Made by a program: the position numbers and the translations under genes
Shown here: positions 30,188 through 40,628 of the stretch, in pieces
Layout: each line of letters starts with the position of its first letter
How positions within the stretch are numbered: the first letter of the stretch is position 1
The notes under the pieces: model-generated
Told to the model about the DNA's origin: nothing
Databases searched by the model: none
Seen by the model: only the letters and a program-made list of their open reading frames with translations
NCBI GenBank assembly: GCA_022539475.1
Contig: VCMS01000019.1
Coordinates: 248,001 to 312,000, forward strand
Reading direction: 5' to 3'
Length of the DNA stretch: 64,000 bases
Origin: Gracilaria domingensis
Lineage: Eukaryota; Rhodophyta; Florideophyceae; Gracilariales; Gracilariaceae

Positions 30188-33100
30188 TTAAAAGTTACTA
30201 GCCTGGTCAAGCAGTTGACGGAATCGATCAGCCAGTTGGTCCAAGTTTGAGCATTCTGCGATATACTTCTCTCTTGTGGCCGAATTCTTCTCACGAACCT
30301 TTAGCGGGACACGGGTTTCATATCCTTCAGTAGACATTTTCTTGTTATAGTCTTCGATCAGAATACGCTTCTGTGCGGCAGAGGCCTCGAGCTTTGCAAT
30401 TTCTGCCGCAAAATCCACCAGCCCGGTGAGAACGACATGGGCTTCGAAATCGTTACTAACGACCTTCACAGCGGTGCCATGTGGGGCGTCTTCCTGGCCA
30501 CTTACAAGAACCTCAACAGGACCGCAAGGTACCAGTGTCTGAACATATTCAGGAATAATCTTAGCAGCCAAATCTGCGTTGGATGCCATGATTACAGCAC
30601 TTGGGTAGCTGGCTGGCTTCAATCCATACTCAGCCTTCAGAGCTCGAAGAGCCTGCACATTCTTCATTATAGCATCTAATGAAGCCTCGGCGTTCTCGAA
30701 GCTGCGTTTCTCGTTCTCAATCGGATAAGAAGCAAGACAAATAGACTCCGGATTTGTAGGTCCTGGTAAGCGTTGATACAATTCTTCAGTAACGTACGGC
30801 ATCATTGGGTGAAGCATTCTAATTCCTGCACTTAGACATTCGTATAACACCATTCTAGCGGCAGTTTTCCGAGTTTCGTTCGCAGCCTTCATCGCAGGTT
30901 TCAGGCCTTCAAGATAAATCCCGCACAATTCGTTCATCCAAAAGCTGTAGGCAATTGCAACTGCGTCCCCAAGATTAAACGATGTGAATGCTTCGTTGAC
31001 TTTCGCACAGGCATCGTTTAGACGAGACAGAATCCAAAGGTCTAGCACTTCTCCTGCTTGAATGGCTTGATCCAGTCCCTCAGGAGTAAATGCAAATGAC
31101 TCTCCAAGATTGCTCAACGCAAACTTGGTAGCGTTCCAGAGTTTGTTGCAAAAGTTCCTGTAGCCAATGACCCTGCTCACGTCCAAATTGATATCACCGC
31201 CTTGCGTCATGTAAGCTAACAACCCGATTCGGAGAGCATCTGCCCCACACTCTGGGATACCTTTAGGATAGTCCTCTTTCTGATCAGCAACCGCACGCTG
31301 AACTTCATGTGGAGGAAGGTTGGAGTTCTTGATTTTGTCTTCGAGACTCTTCAGTGATGCACCATGAATAACCTCAAGAGGGTCTATCACGTTCCCCAAA
31401 GACTTGGACATTTTCCGTCCCTTTTTGTCTCGGACGAGGGAATGAAGCATCACAGTCTTGAAAGGAAGCTTTCCAGTTAGGCCAATGCCCATCATGACCA
31501 TCCGAGCAACCCAGAAGAATAAAATATCATGACCAGTCTCCAAAACAGATGTTGGATAGAAAGCTTGCAAGTCTTCTGTTTCCTCCGGCCAGCCAAACAC
31601 AGAAAATGGGAACAAGCCAGATGAAAACCAAGTGTCAAGGACATCTTCGTCCTGTGTGAGAGTGATGAAATCTTGTTGGACCCCAAGCTCCCTCGAAGCC
31701 CTGTCCATGGCTTCATCTTCAGTTCTCCCAACAACCCAAACATTTTTCTTGGGATCTCCTTTAACGGAAGCCTCGTACGCAGGAATTCTATGGCCCCACC
31801 ATAACTGACGGGAAATGCACCAGTCTCGAATATTGTCGAGCCATCTATACCACACGCTTTGAAACTGCTCTGGAACTATTTCGAGCTCCCCCTGTCGAAC
31901 AGCATCCGCTGCTTTCTTCGCCAAATCCTTGCAGTTCACCCACCATTGAGGTAACAACATCGGTTCGACAATATCGCCAGATCGGGAGCACACGGGAAGA
32001 CTCATAGGATTGGCTTTCTTCCCACGTAACAAACCACGCATTTCGAGGGCCTTCTCAACTTCAACACGAGCGACATACCTCTTCATACCACAAAACTCTC
32101 CACCGTTTTCGTTGACCTCACCATTCTTGGTGAAGATAGTGACTTCTGGAAGATTGTTGCGTCTACCACATGCGAAGTCATTTGGATCGTGGGCAGGAGT
32201 AATTTTCACAACACCAGTGCCGAAAGACATGTCGACAAGCTCTCCATCGGCGATGATCGGCAACTTACGATCGACGAAGGGGTGAGATATGAACTTACCG
32301 ATGAGATGCTTGTAGCGCTCATCGTCAGGGTGCACAGCGACACCAGTATCCCCGAGCATAGTTTCCAATCGAGTGGTAGCAACCACCAGTTCTTCGTCCG
32401 AATCATCCACCTCGTACGCGAAGTTTGTAAGGACGCCGAATTCAACTTCTTGCTCATGTCCCGGGACTTTCCGCTTTGTAAATGCGTCTATGTCAACGTT
32501 TTCGACCTCGATATCAGAAATGGCTGTGTTCAGAGCGCTAGACCAGTTAACAAGTCTTGTGTCGCGATATATCAAGCCGTCATCGTAAAATCGGACAAAA
32601 GCCTCTTTCACGGCATTGCTCAGCCTATCGCTCATGGTAAACTCCTCTCGATCCCAATCCAGTGAGCTGCCAATTCTGCGCAATTGGTGAACGATCTTAC
32701 CACCATACTCGTTTTTCCACTTCCAGACCTCATCAACAAAGGCCTCACGACCCAAATCATATCGAGTAAGATTACGAAGCTTCTTCAACTGCTTCTCGAC
32801 GACGACCTGAGTGGCAATTCCGGCATGATCCACACCAGGCAGGTACAGAGTAACCTTTCCATGCATACGGTGATATCGAGCCAAGGCATCCTCAACAGCG
32901 CACATAAGGGCATGACCCAGGTGCAGGCTTCCTGTAACATTTGGTGGGGGAATGACCATGATGAAGGCATCTTCAGGACTTCTTCCTTTCATCTGCTCCG
33001 CGGAGGCATGAAAAAGCCTTTCTTCTCCCACCATTCATACCAAGCGGCTTCGACCGCTCGCGGTTGATATGTGGGTGCCATTGATTTAGATAAGATCTTC

Positions 33101-33411
33101 TTCTCTCCTGGGGGCGTGTTATTAACGAAGGCAGCGGCGGCGTCAGCATCTGCCTGTGCTTTGCTCTTTCGCTTCTTCTTCTCGGAGTTAGCATTTGAAG
33201 ATTTTTGTGACGGTTGCGCTTTGGAGGCGGCCGCAGCGGCCTTGGCCTCCTTCTTGCGCTGGGCAAGGAGCAGCTTCTCGAGCTTCTTACGACGCGACTG
33301 CGTGAGATTAGCTTTCTCTGCATCAGTCATCTTGGAGTACTGCTCCAACGTTACAGGGGCTGCAGACCCATTTGGATTTCCATTGCTTTCTGTTGCAGCC
33401 GCTCCGTCCAT
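30188..33411 (-). CDS. Valyl-tRNA synthetase, with a one-base frameshift
   Basis: About 1,074 residues if a single missing base is allowed. Charges tRNA-Val; class Ia. The N-terminal 140 residues ([12 protein letters not shown]..., a Lys-rich eukaryotic extension, then [13 protein letters not shown]) are in one frame. The rest starts in the next frame at [10 protein letters not shown], where homologues read straight through. The break lies in the A5 run at 33011-33015 (T5 on the coding strand); one extra base would restore it. Active-site motifs are intact: [12 protein letters not shown] (HIGH), [10 protein letters not shown] (KMSKS), the editing-domain block [17 protein letters not shown] and [10 protein letters not shown]. 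The C-terminal coiled coil is present. The long clean frame suggests a functional gene with a sequencing indel rather than a pseudogene. Confidence 0.92.
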
Positions 33412-34079
33412 AATGCAAGCCGCTAATAGTGAGATCGAAGAGAGAACTTCACCGCTGGATGGGGATTGTCGAGTGTGAGCGATAATAGAAGGGTCAAAAT
33501 AGATAGGAGAAAAAGTGCCGAGTTATTCAGTTCGACACTTCTGCGAGCAAGTGACCGGGAAGCGCAGGAACGCAAGTGAACGAAGGAGAGCAGCGGATAT
33601 GGCTGAAAGGGAAGATCTTTCTCCTTGGCTATAGGCGATATGTCATAGCTTGAGCATGAAAGGGAGAGCTGACGTCACACAGCTGTCGCCGCCGGCGACC
33701 GCTCTGATTTTATCTGCAAAACAAGACTGCTACCCAGCAAGACTCCGTTCGCGCTGTGCCAGCCGCGCAACGGTGGGACTACCCCAATCCAATTTGCTTT
33801 GTGTGCATCAAATTGAATGCGCTTGGCACCAGTCGTGTGGCTCAACGTTTCTGATCAACCAACATACTTTCCACGGCGATCCCCGTCAGCCATGTACGCC
33901 AGTGTCGCCACCAGTCGTTGTCCCTCTTCCTCACCCATGCTCTTCTGCTCCACCACCCGTTTAAGCCACCCCGTCCAGAACAGTACTAACTCGAACTCCA
34001 TCCTTTCGTTGACTGCCCGCGGATCGTATTTTCTTCTTCACACTTTTCTTGCATCATCTATCACTAAGAGCTAGTTACC
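33412..34079. promoter_or_regulatory. Divergent upstream region of ValRS and apyrase
   Basis: 668 bp between divergent start codons. No defined element recognised. Confidence 0.35.
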
Positions 34080-35579
34080 ATGCCGCAGAACACTGTTCGG
34101 CGCAGGCGTGGCATCAAGCAGTCTGCGTCTTCACAGAAGACTGTTGAAACCACAGACTCCTCCACTGCCACTCATGAGACCGAAAAACGGCCTAAATCTG
34201 TACCAGAACTCTTAGAAGAAGAGAATGCATCCTTCAAGAACTTCATGGGGCTCGCTGCCCTCGCCTGTCTCCTCTTTATTCACATGCTGCAGAACACAAG
34301 ACTTCCGTATCCTGGGCGTGTTTATGCTATCATGATAGATGCTGGCTCTACGGGTACGAGAGCCCAAGTTTTCTCATTTCGATTCAATTCTACCGAGCAG
34401 CGCTTGACTTTGCAGAGTACTACAATGTTTGCTCAGAATCGAAGCATCGACGTGCTGACTTCTGGAACATCGCCAAAGCAATTCTTTAAGCCTTTGCTTG
34501 AGAAGCTTAAAAAGGCTGTGCCGGGGATGAGACGAAGGAAAAGAACCCCGATTGCCCTTCACGCTACAGCAGGGCTACGTTTACTCGGCGAAGAAAAGGC
34601 TGAGAGAGCTCTTGATATTGCTCGTTCCGCTCTCAATTCCACTGAGTTTTTGTTCAAACAGGATTGGGTCTCCGTATTATCTGAAAGTGACGAAGCCAAC
34701 TACGCTTGGGTCACTACAAACTATCTTCTCGGAAACTTTGACCCAGGAAGAGATGAGAAACAGTTTGTCGGTGCCTTGGAGCTCGGAGGCGCGAGTATGC
34801 AAATTGTATTTCATGACAACGGAGATATCGAGGACTACATCACAAGTCCTCCTGACCCTGATACTGCATCTGAGGAAGACAGCAAAGAGCAGAAAAGAGA
34901 GTTCCCAGCATCAGAGACCCATGTTGACATCTTCGGTCAGAGATACAAGCTTCATTCTCGCAATCATCTCGGACTTGGTCTGGTCAACTTCAAGAAGAAG
35001 CTGTACGGCATTTTCGATCATGAGGGTGTTCTGGAAGAAGGGAACCCATGCTTCCGGCTTGGGCAGAAATTTAAAAAGAAGAAGCTGAAGATCCAGAATC
35101 CGGGCGGAGAAGAATCAAAGGTGGTGAACATTGTTGGCGACGGTGATTTTGACAGATGTGTAGCAAGTGCTGAAATCGCGATATCTTCCTACAGTCGTCT
35201 AAACGAGAAACGCAGTCATCTCCCAGACCGCAACAGTTTCTATGCTTTCGCGTACTTCTATGATAAGACAGTGAAGTTAGGACTAAGTTCGAAATTATCA
35301 AAGAAGGAAATGATAGAGAAAGGGAAGCAACTGTGTGAACAGAAGAAGAAGGACGAACCAGTAGAATTCGATGAATCTTGTGCAGAGTTTTCTTATATTT
35401 TTGCTGTCATGAAGATTCTAACCGACGACTTCTTGGAATCGAAGTCGGATGTGACCTTTGAACAGTATGTGAATGGACATATGTTGGGATGGGCTTTGGG
35501 TGCTGTTCTTGATACGCTTCAGCCGGACGTTATTGCAAAGCAAATTGCTGTCGACTCGGAATCACTAATAATGACATAA
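34080..35579 (+). CDS. GDA1/CD39 family apyrase (nucleoside di/triphosphatase)
   Basis: 499 residues, single exon. Hydrolyses NTP/NDP, typically in the Golgi lumen (supporting nucleotide-sugar transport) or outside the cell. The N-terminal 55 residues are basic and polar, then one hydrophobic span (FMGLAALACLLFIHML) anchors it as a type II protein. The apyrase conserved regions are present in order: IDAGSTGTRAQVFSF (ACR1), LHATAGLRLL (ACR2), SESDEANYAWVTTNYLLG (ACR3), GALELGGASMQIVF (ACR4). A late region (GWALGAVLDTL) fits ACR5. There is no second C-terminal span, so it resembles soluble-tail Golgi forms more than CD39. Confidence 0.92.
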   Translation: MPQNTVRRRRGIKQSASSQKTVETTDSSTATHETEKRPKSVPELLEEENASFKNFMGLAALACLLFIHMLQNTRLPYPGRVYAIMIDAGSTGTRAQVFSFRFNSTEQRLTLQSTTMFAQNRSIDVLTSGTSPKQFFKPLLEKLKKAVPGMRRRKRTPIALHATAGLRLLGEEKAERALDIARSALNSTEFLFKQDWVSVLSESDEANYAWVTTNYLLGNFDPGRDEKQFVGALELGGASMQIVFHDNGDIEDYITSPPDPDTASEEDSKEQKREFPASETHVDIFGQRYKLHSRNHLGLGLVNFKKKLYGIFDHEGVLEEGNPCFRLGQKFKKKKLKIQNPGGEESKVVNIVGDGDFDRCVASAEIAISSYSRLNEKRSHLPDRNSFYAFAYFYDKTVKLGLSSKLSKKEMIEKGKQLCEQKKKDEPVEFDESCAEFSYIFAVMKILTDDFLESKSDVTFEQYVNGHMLGWALGAVLDTLQPDVIAKQIAVDSESLIMT

Positions 35580-35803
35580 CTCATCTATAAAACTAAAGAC
35601 GTAATCTACAGGCGTTTTACTTGCGCGATGGGCCAGTAACGAATCGCTGTAGTGATCGAGGTAAGTCAATTGGGAACTGAAGAATCTCGCGCCAGCTCCA
35701 TTGATAAACAAGACGGATAACCGACCCTGAACAGTAATCCTGAAGAGACAAATTCCACTTCATGAAACCTATGCATGAATTCCATGATAACGATAGCTCT
35801 TGC

Positions 35804-36658
35804 TTAGCTGGCAATTGTCTTTGATTCTTCTCCATCCTCGCTGTCGCTGGTCACTGCCGCTGATTCCCCTTCACCCTCGCTGTCACTGGGGATTGTCTTT
35901 GAATTGCACTCGTTCTCACTGTCGTCAGCGATTATCTCTGCTTCCCTCTCATCATCATTGGGCGTTGTCCTGCTGTCAATGTCAATCTTTGAATCTCGTT
36001 TGCCTAGGAACTTCTTTTCGAACTCGGCAAAATCGGATTCAAGATAGACATCTTCTCCCTGCAGAAGAACTGCAATCAGTGCCAAGAATCCAATTGCCGC
36101 GAAAACTGCGAGTGCCACTCCTGCTGCCCACCCAGGGGTGGAACCGGTAGCAGATACTATTGAACCACTTCTCGGTGCAGCGACATTTCTTCCAGAAATA
36201 ACATCTGCCCCTTCCGGGATTCCTTCATCAGCGTTTTGAATACAGCGAAGTAATTTACCGCTGCTGAGATACGTATCCAACATCTCGGGAAACTCCAGGG
36301 ATTGCTTTTCTGATACGATGCAAAAGTACTGAACTTGAACCTGTAAAGGTGTGAATCTGTCGACACCGAAAGCCCCCCAGTTGGATTCTTTGGTGCCTGT
36401 GTTCGAAGACATGCAACGAATTAGAATGTCATTGACTTCTTTAGAAAAGCTGAGACTCTCCAAAATAAGGCTCAGTTCTATTCTCGCAGCTCGATTCGGT
36501 TGCTTTGGAAGATTCACGAGAACACCAGTTTCGTCCTCATAACGTTCCTGTATTCTTGGTAGCAGGTTAACCTCACTCTGGAGCCCAACATGTTCCAATG
36601 GATGTGAACAAGGAATATAGAGGAGAAAATACAAAGCTACAGTGTAGAGGATTGTCAT
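35804..36658 (-). CDS. Type I membrane protein of unknown function with acidic tail
   Basis: 284 residues from the ATG at MTILYTVALYF; the in-frame codons upstream lack an ATG. A signal peptide (ILYTVALYFLLYIPCSHP) opens a lumenal or extracellular domain of about 150 residues with three cysteines. A transmembrane helix follows (WAAGVALAVFAAIGFLALIAVLL near residue 180). The cytosolic tail is acidic and repetitive (SKTIPSDSEGEGES, SDSEDGEESKTIAS), with several serine-acidic sites that look like casein kinase 2 targets. No domain recognised. The topology suggests a sorting receptor or surface protein, which is inference only. Confidence 0.6.
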   Translation of the reverse strand: MTILYTVALYFLLYIPCSHPLEHVGLQSEVNLLPRIQERYEDETGVLVNLPKQPNRAARIELSLILESLSFSKEVNDILIRCMSSNTGTKESNWGAFGVDRFTPLQVQVQYFCIVSEKQSLEFPEMLDTYLSSGKLLRCIQNADEGIPEGADVISGRNVAAPRSGSIVSATGSTPGWAAGVALAVFAAIGFLALIAVLLQGEDVYLESDFAEFEKKFLGKRDSKIDIDSRTTPNDDEREAEIIADDSENECNSKTIPSDSEGEGESAAVTSDSEDGEESKTIAS

Positions 36659-37102
36659 TGCAGGATTTCTCGACTGTTTTGCGAATGAAAAAGGACGTCG
36701 TTCATGCGATACGAGTTGCTTTTCACGCAATCCGACTTGGCGCTGATTTTCTTCTCCGTCCTCCGAAAGGTACCGCGCTGAAATGTATGGCTCAGGCTTA
36801 TCAGAATATCTAGTAATGCATACGAACCCTTTTTGTCTCTGTCAGTTTCGTTTAAACGTGTTCTACATAGTACTGGTACTTTTCAAGTATGCATCAAGGT
36901 CATCGTGCAGGTAATCATGTTTCCGCATTCGAAAGGAATGCTCAGACCATACCAGTAAATCAAAAGCAACACGTCGAACTGAGAACTTTTCTTAGGCTGA
37001 CTCATAATTCTCCCAAACAGAAACTCCGTAGAGAGCAGGTGGAACTGGGCAGAGAAGAGTTGTGCGTGACACGAAGGACAAACGAGAAACTCAGTCTCCA
37101 AT
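36659..37102. other. Intergenic
   Basis: 444 bp between two minus-strand genes. Nothing recognised. Confidence 0.35.
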
Positions 37103-38092
37103 TTAAGGAGGCACAGGGATTCCATTCAGATTGATGGTGAACGAAGCAGATCCTCCCACACTGAACCCGTTAGCGTCCACCACTCCAGTCATGCCATGCT
37201 GCGGTGGATCAGTCCACAGATATTCGAACTGATACCCAGGGGATTGGAGGTCTATACCATACATCCCGGTCACATTAGAGAATGTAACACGGATCCCATT
37301 TCCATTCTTCTCCAGCGGAGTTACGCACCACCCATCGGAAAGATTATCAACATAACTGTGAGACGCATACAGTGTAGTCGCAGGGCCTCCAAGACATTCT
37401 CCAGTATCATCACACGCCCTCCATGCTAACAACTGCCCGTTAAGACCCTCAATCTCAACAGAAGTAGAACCAAGTCCAAGACCGTCTGATGGAAGATGAT
37501 ATGCATTGTAAATGGCACAAAGAAGTGTTTCGCTCGTATTTGCGCTCTCATACACTCGTACATGAATGAATCGATTCCTCAGTCGCAGGTAACCTGGCCA
37601 CAGTCCATGCATACTAACGTCCGGAGAGATGACGCCATTTGTGTCCACGAAGTTCGTTACATTGTACATATGTGTAACTGATGCCGGTCCGAATTGTAGC
37701 TGACGGTATTCAAGAGGTTGCGGTGGCAAATTCTCAACTGGAAGTTCCCCCGTTCTTCTTACACATTGTATGTTTTGACTCACGATGCAGGATACACTGG
37801 CACCTAACTCCAAAGCATTGGCAAGACTTCCATTACTAGCAATGTTGTGGAAGCACGTGTCAATGGTACATAAGTTTGTCCCAGTACAGTCACAAGTCAT
37901 TCCAGCTTGACTACATGCTTCCACAGAGCATATGCCATCAGAAACCGTACGCAAGCACTTACCCGGCGTTGGAATCTGAGAGCAGGCGCAATGTGTACTG
38001 TTGTAAACGCAAGGAGCAGGACTTTGCGCATTCACGACGATGAACAGTGGGGACAAAAGAGCGAAAGAGACGGCGAGAACAAGGAAGAGCAT
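37103..38092 (-). CDS. Secreted cysteine-rich protein, paralogue 1
   Basis: 329 residues with a clear signal peptide (MLFLVLAVSFALLSPLFIVVNA). The mature N-terminal 70 residues hold about ten cysteines (PCVYNSTHCACSQ, CDCTGTNLCTIDTC), followed by a beta-rich domain with few cysteines (MHGLWPGYLRLRNRFIHVRVYE, WRACDDTGEC, SFTINL). Several NxT/NxS sites suggest N-glycosylation. No known family recognised; a cell-wall or extracellular role is inferred from the signal and glycosylation sites. It closely resembles the gene at 44653 on the other strand; by eye about three quarters of positions are identical, including all cysteines of the N-terminal module. Confidence 0.75.
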   Translation of the reverse strand: MLFLVLAVSFALLSPLFIVVNAQSPAPCVYNSTHCACSQIPTPGKCLRTVSDGICSVEACSQAGMTCDCTGTNLCTIDTCFHNIASNGSLANALELGASVSCIVSQNIQCVRRTGELPVENLPPQPLEYRQLQFGPASVTHMYNVTNFVDTNGVISPDVSMHGLWPGYLRLRNRFIHVRVYESANTSETLLCAIYNAYHLPSDGLGLGSTSVEIEGLNGQLLAWRACDDTGECLGGPATTLYASHSYVDNLSDGWCVTPLEKNGNGIRVTFSNVTGMYGIDLQSPGYQFEYLWTDPPQHGMTGVVDANGFSVGGSASFTINLNGIPVPP

Positions 38093-38690
38093 GGTTGGAC
38101 GGTGTCAAGGACACAATACTTCGTACCTACTTAGGTGGTGCGCTTCCTGAGAAGAGGAGACAAGCGAGGGCTATGAAGAGACCATCTCGTTCTTCTTCAT
38201 ATGTGCTTCTTCGGCTTTGCTTTCGGCTGATGCAGATTCGTCTTTTGCTGAACTGTGCCGAACTGTCATTGAAATTAAACGACGTGGGTCACTGCCATCA
38301 ACCTGTTCAGTTAGATCGATATGTTCAACGACGGAACGACGTGACCATGACCTTTACCCTCTTGTAATATGTACAAATCCGAATACAGCTCGAAGTCGTA
38401 CAGTAGGCCTGGGGTTCCGAAGCTCAAGAGACACGCCGCATTTGCGGTAATGGGTCGTGAGAGAACTCGTTTGCCTGTTGCACGGAGAATAGATAGACAA
38501 AAGAAAACGGGAGCGCTCTAGAACGGAGCTCTGTCGTTAATTACTGTTCATGCTGTGAGAAGACTCGATTCTTTCAAACTTTAACTGAAGCTTGAACGAT
38601 ACTGATATCCGCAGGAATCATCATTCTAAGTGATCGACAGGGTCTAGATGTTAGCACGTTGATTAGAAAATTGTCTGTAAAGGTTTTGAA
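38093..38690. other. Intergenic
   Basis: About 600 bp upstream of secreted paralogue 1. No feature recognised. Confidence 0.35.
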
Positions 38691-38837
38691 ATCTTACTCT
38701 TCCTGACTTGATTAGACAACATCCACATACCGTTCAGATTGTTGCCCTTTCTGACGAGGGAAAACTTTCTGTAATGTTACCTTTACTACATCTTAGGAAT
38801 TAGAGGATGTTGTCAGCACTAAAGAAGAAGAAGAAAA
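38691..38837 (+). mobile_element. 5'-truncated LINE 3' end (copy 1)
   Basis: Matches the reverse complement of 54541-54690 with roughly 80% identity by eye. It encodes LTLPDLIRQHPH, as in the 54.6-kb copy, and ends in a (AAG)n tail (AAAGAAGAAGAAGAA), typical of non-LTR elements that prime on a microsatellite-like 3' end. Only the last coding codons and 3' tail remain. Confidence 0.65.
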
Positions 38838-39208
38838 GTTCTTGGCCTTCCCAGTGAGAGAACACTTCTTTCAACAGAAACGTTCTGTACCACGCCGGAA
38901 TTAAGCTGCTACTCTCATAAACAGAGAGAGAGAGAATCATCATTGAATGGAAGACGGTCGGGCACGTTCAATAGGCCAAACGACACTTTCCGACGTACGT
39001 ACAGAAGGCGTCTCCAAACAAACGCGCTATGTAGTTAGAAGTTTTATACCTACTAAACTACCGCGTAATGCTGTACAGCTTCGAAGGAGTAATCGAACCA
39101 TTGCACCCAAACAGACATGAGAGAGAGAGAGAGAGACGTTTGTTTTGTGCTGGCGAGAGGAGTGCGGTAATCCGAACATGATTCCATACCCTTGGCAATG
39201 CCCACTTC
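38838..39208. other. Intergenic with (GA)n microsatellites
   Basis: Short GA repeats near 38923-38934 and 39118-39132. It ends at the 12-bp target-site duplication (39197-39208) of the LINE insertion. Confidence 0.5.
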
Positions 39209-39771
39209 TCTGAGCGCCAAAAATGAAGTTTGGGTGAACTGGATACCGAGCCACTGCGGAATCTTTGAGAACGAAAGGGTTGACAATCTTGCGAAAAAAG
39301 GTCTAAACTTAGCAATGTCTGAACAGATTCTTGTTCCGATGGACATGCTCGATGTGAAGATCCTCCTTTCAAGCAGGAAAAAGTCCCTAACGTTGTTGCC
39401 AGAGTGCTTTGAGATCTTTCGGGAACACGGAGGAGCTCGGAAGGCTGAGGTACTAATGACGCAATTCTTCACAGGACATGTACCATCACTTCACCCTGTG
39501 GCTTCTTACCTGAACCATCAAACGCTACGATGCACCTGTGGTACGAACGTTAAGAAAGACTGCAGCCATGTAGTCTTACGATGCCCATTATCGAACATGT
39601 CTCGACGATTCCTCCTGGCGGGACAGCCAAACGAAGCTAAATCATCCGTGCAGTACCTGATAAAACATAACTCACAGAACTTCTTGGCCTTTTTAAAGAG
39701 AGAGAACCTCCTCTGAGGCTCTACTGTAGTTTAGGAATAAGAAACTACTGTCCAAAATAAAGAAGAAGAAG
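39209..39771 (+). mobile_element. 5'-truncated non-LTR retrotransposon (LINE) with target-site duplication
   Basis: A 563-bp insertion flanked by the exact 12-bp direct repeat AATGCCCACTTC (39197-39208 and 39772-39783). It opens in the RNase H domain (WVNWIPSHCGIFENERVDNLAKKG, with the His and GxxxNE-like region) and continues to the C-terminal cysteine/histidine motif typical of LINE ORF2 ends (CTCGTNVKKDCSHVVLRCP). The frame ends at 39716 (KRENLL) and the 3' region closes with AAATAAAGAAGAAGAAGA. The missing 5' part (EN and RT domains) shows it is a dead-on-arrival copy. The intact frame and perfect TSD suggest a fairly recent insertion. Confidence 0.88.
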
Positions 39772-39783
39772 AATGCCCACTTC

Positions 39784-40628
39784 GTTGAGGCATGGTCAGG
39801 CCCAGCTACGGACTGGTTCTTGCACCTGGTTTCGCCGATGATATGAGGATCGGGTGGAAAGAACGTCGCTCACGGCTTCTTGAGTGGCCAATGTGGTACA
39901 TGCGGAGCGCCTTGTCGTGGTGTGCCCCTCTGCCGACGGTCTCAAGAGGATGAATGAAGAGAGTAGTGGGAGGAAGAAGGCGATAAGCGTCGGTAGCAAA
40001 ACGCCCACGGTTCGGAAACACCTAAGATATCTAATATTTCTCATCGTAGTCCAGTAAGTGTAGTACGGCCACTTCGTTGTGGTCGGTGGCTGCGATGTAG
40101 AGGTATAATAATAGGTCGTTGGGTCTTGAGCAAACCCATGCGGAGGAGCGGAGTCAACTCCATCGGTCAACTCCATCGTTTCCGTATCTCACACACAGGC
40201 CCTGTCTTAAGAAGCGTTGAGGAGCAGCCTGACACGGCTTTTTTCGGAAATACTTAGTAAAAGTCATTGTGTGAGCGAAGAGCCCATAGGGATGGTATCC
40301 AAGGTGCTCAAAAGCAGTTGCAAGCAACTGCTTTGGGCACCTTTGATACCAAAAGGCACTCGGTACACTGGAAAAACGGTGGAGTCGCTGCCAGCGCCTG
40401 CCGGCTAGCATCTTTGTAACACTTGAAACTGACCCTGCTCTAAAGGTATGGCTCACATAGCACAACGCGAGAAATGAGAACTGAATGATAAGTTGGAGAT
40501 TGTGACGACGAGATACCTGCGTACTTGGAACTCGTAACGACGCATGCATGCCGCTGATTCGCATTCTATCGATTTGAAGTCAAGTTTGCTGAAGAAAAGC
40601 TCCGCTGGAGCTGGGATCTGAGTCAAGC
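39784..40628. other. Intergenic with a snap-back inverted repeat
   Basis: No convincing gene. It holds the near-perfect hairpin at 40294-40350 (listed separately) and a 25-bp segment at 40196-40220 shared with 59336-59360. Confidence 0.4.
40294..40350. repeat. 57-bp near-perfect hairpin (inverted repeat)
   Basis: GGTATCCAAGGTGCTCAAAA... pairs with its near-complement ending GGGCACCTTTGATACC. The stem is about 27 bp with two or three mismatches or bulges and a tip of about 2 nt (GCAGTTGC|AA|GCAACTGC). Too tight a loop for a classical pre-miRNA; more like a snap-back duplication or the remnant of a foldback element. Confidence 0.8.

Noticed and set aside
40294..40350. Pre-miRNA
   Set aside because: The loop is only about 2 nt and there is no evidence of expression; reported as an inverted repeat only.
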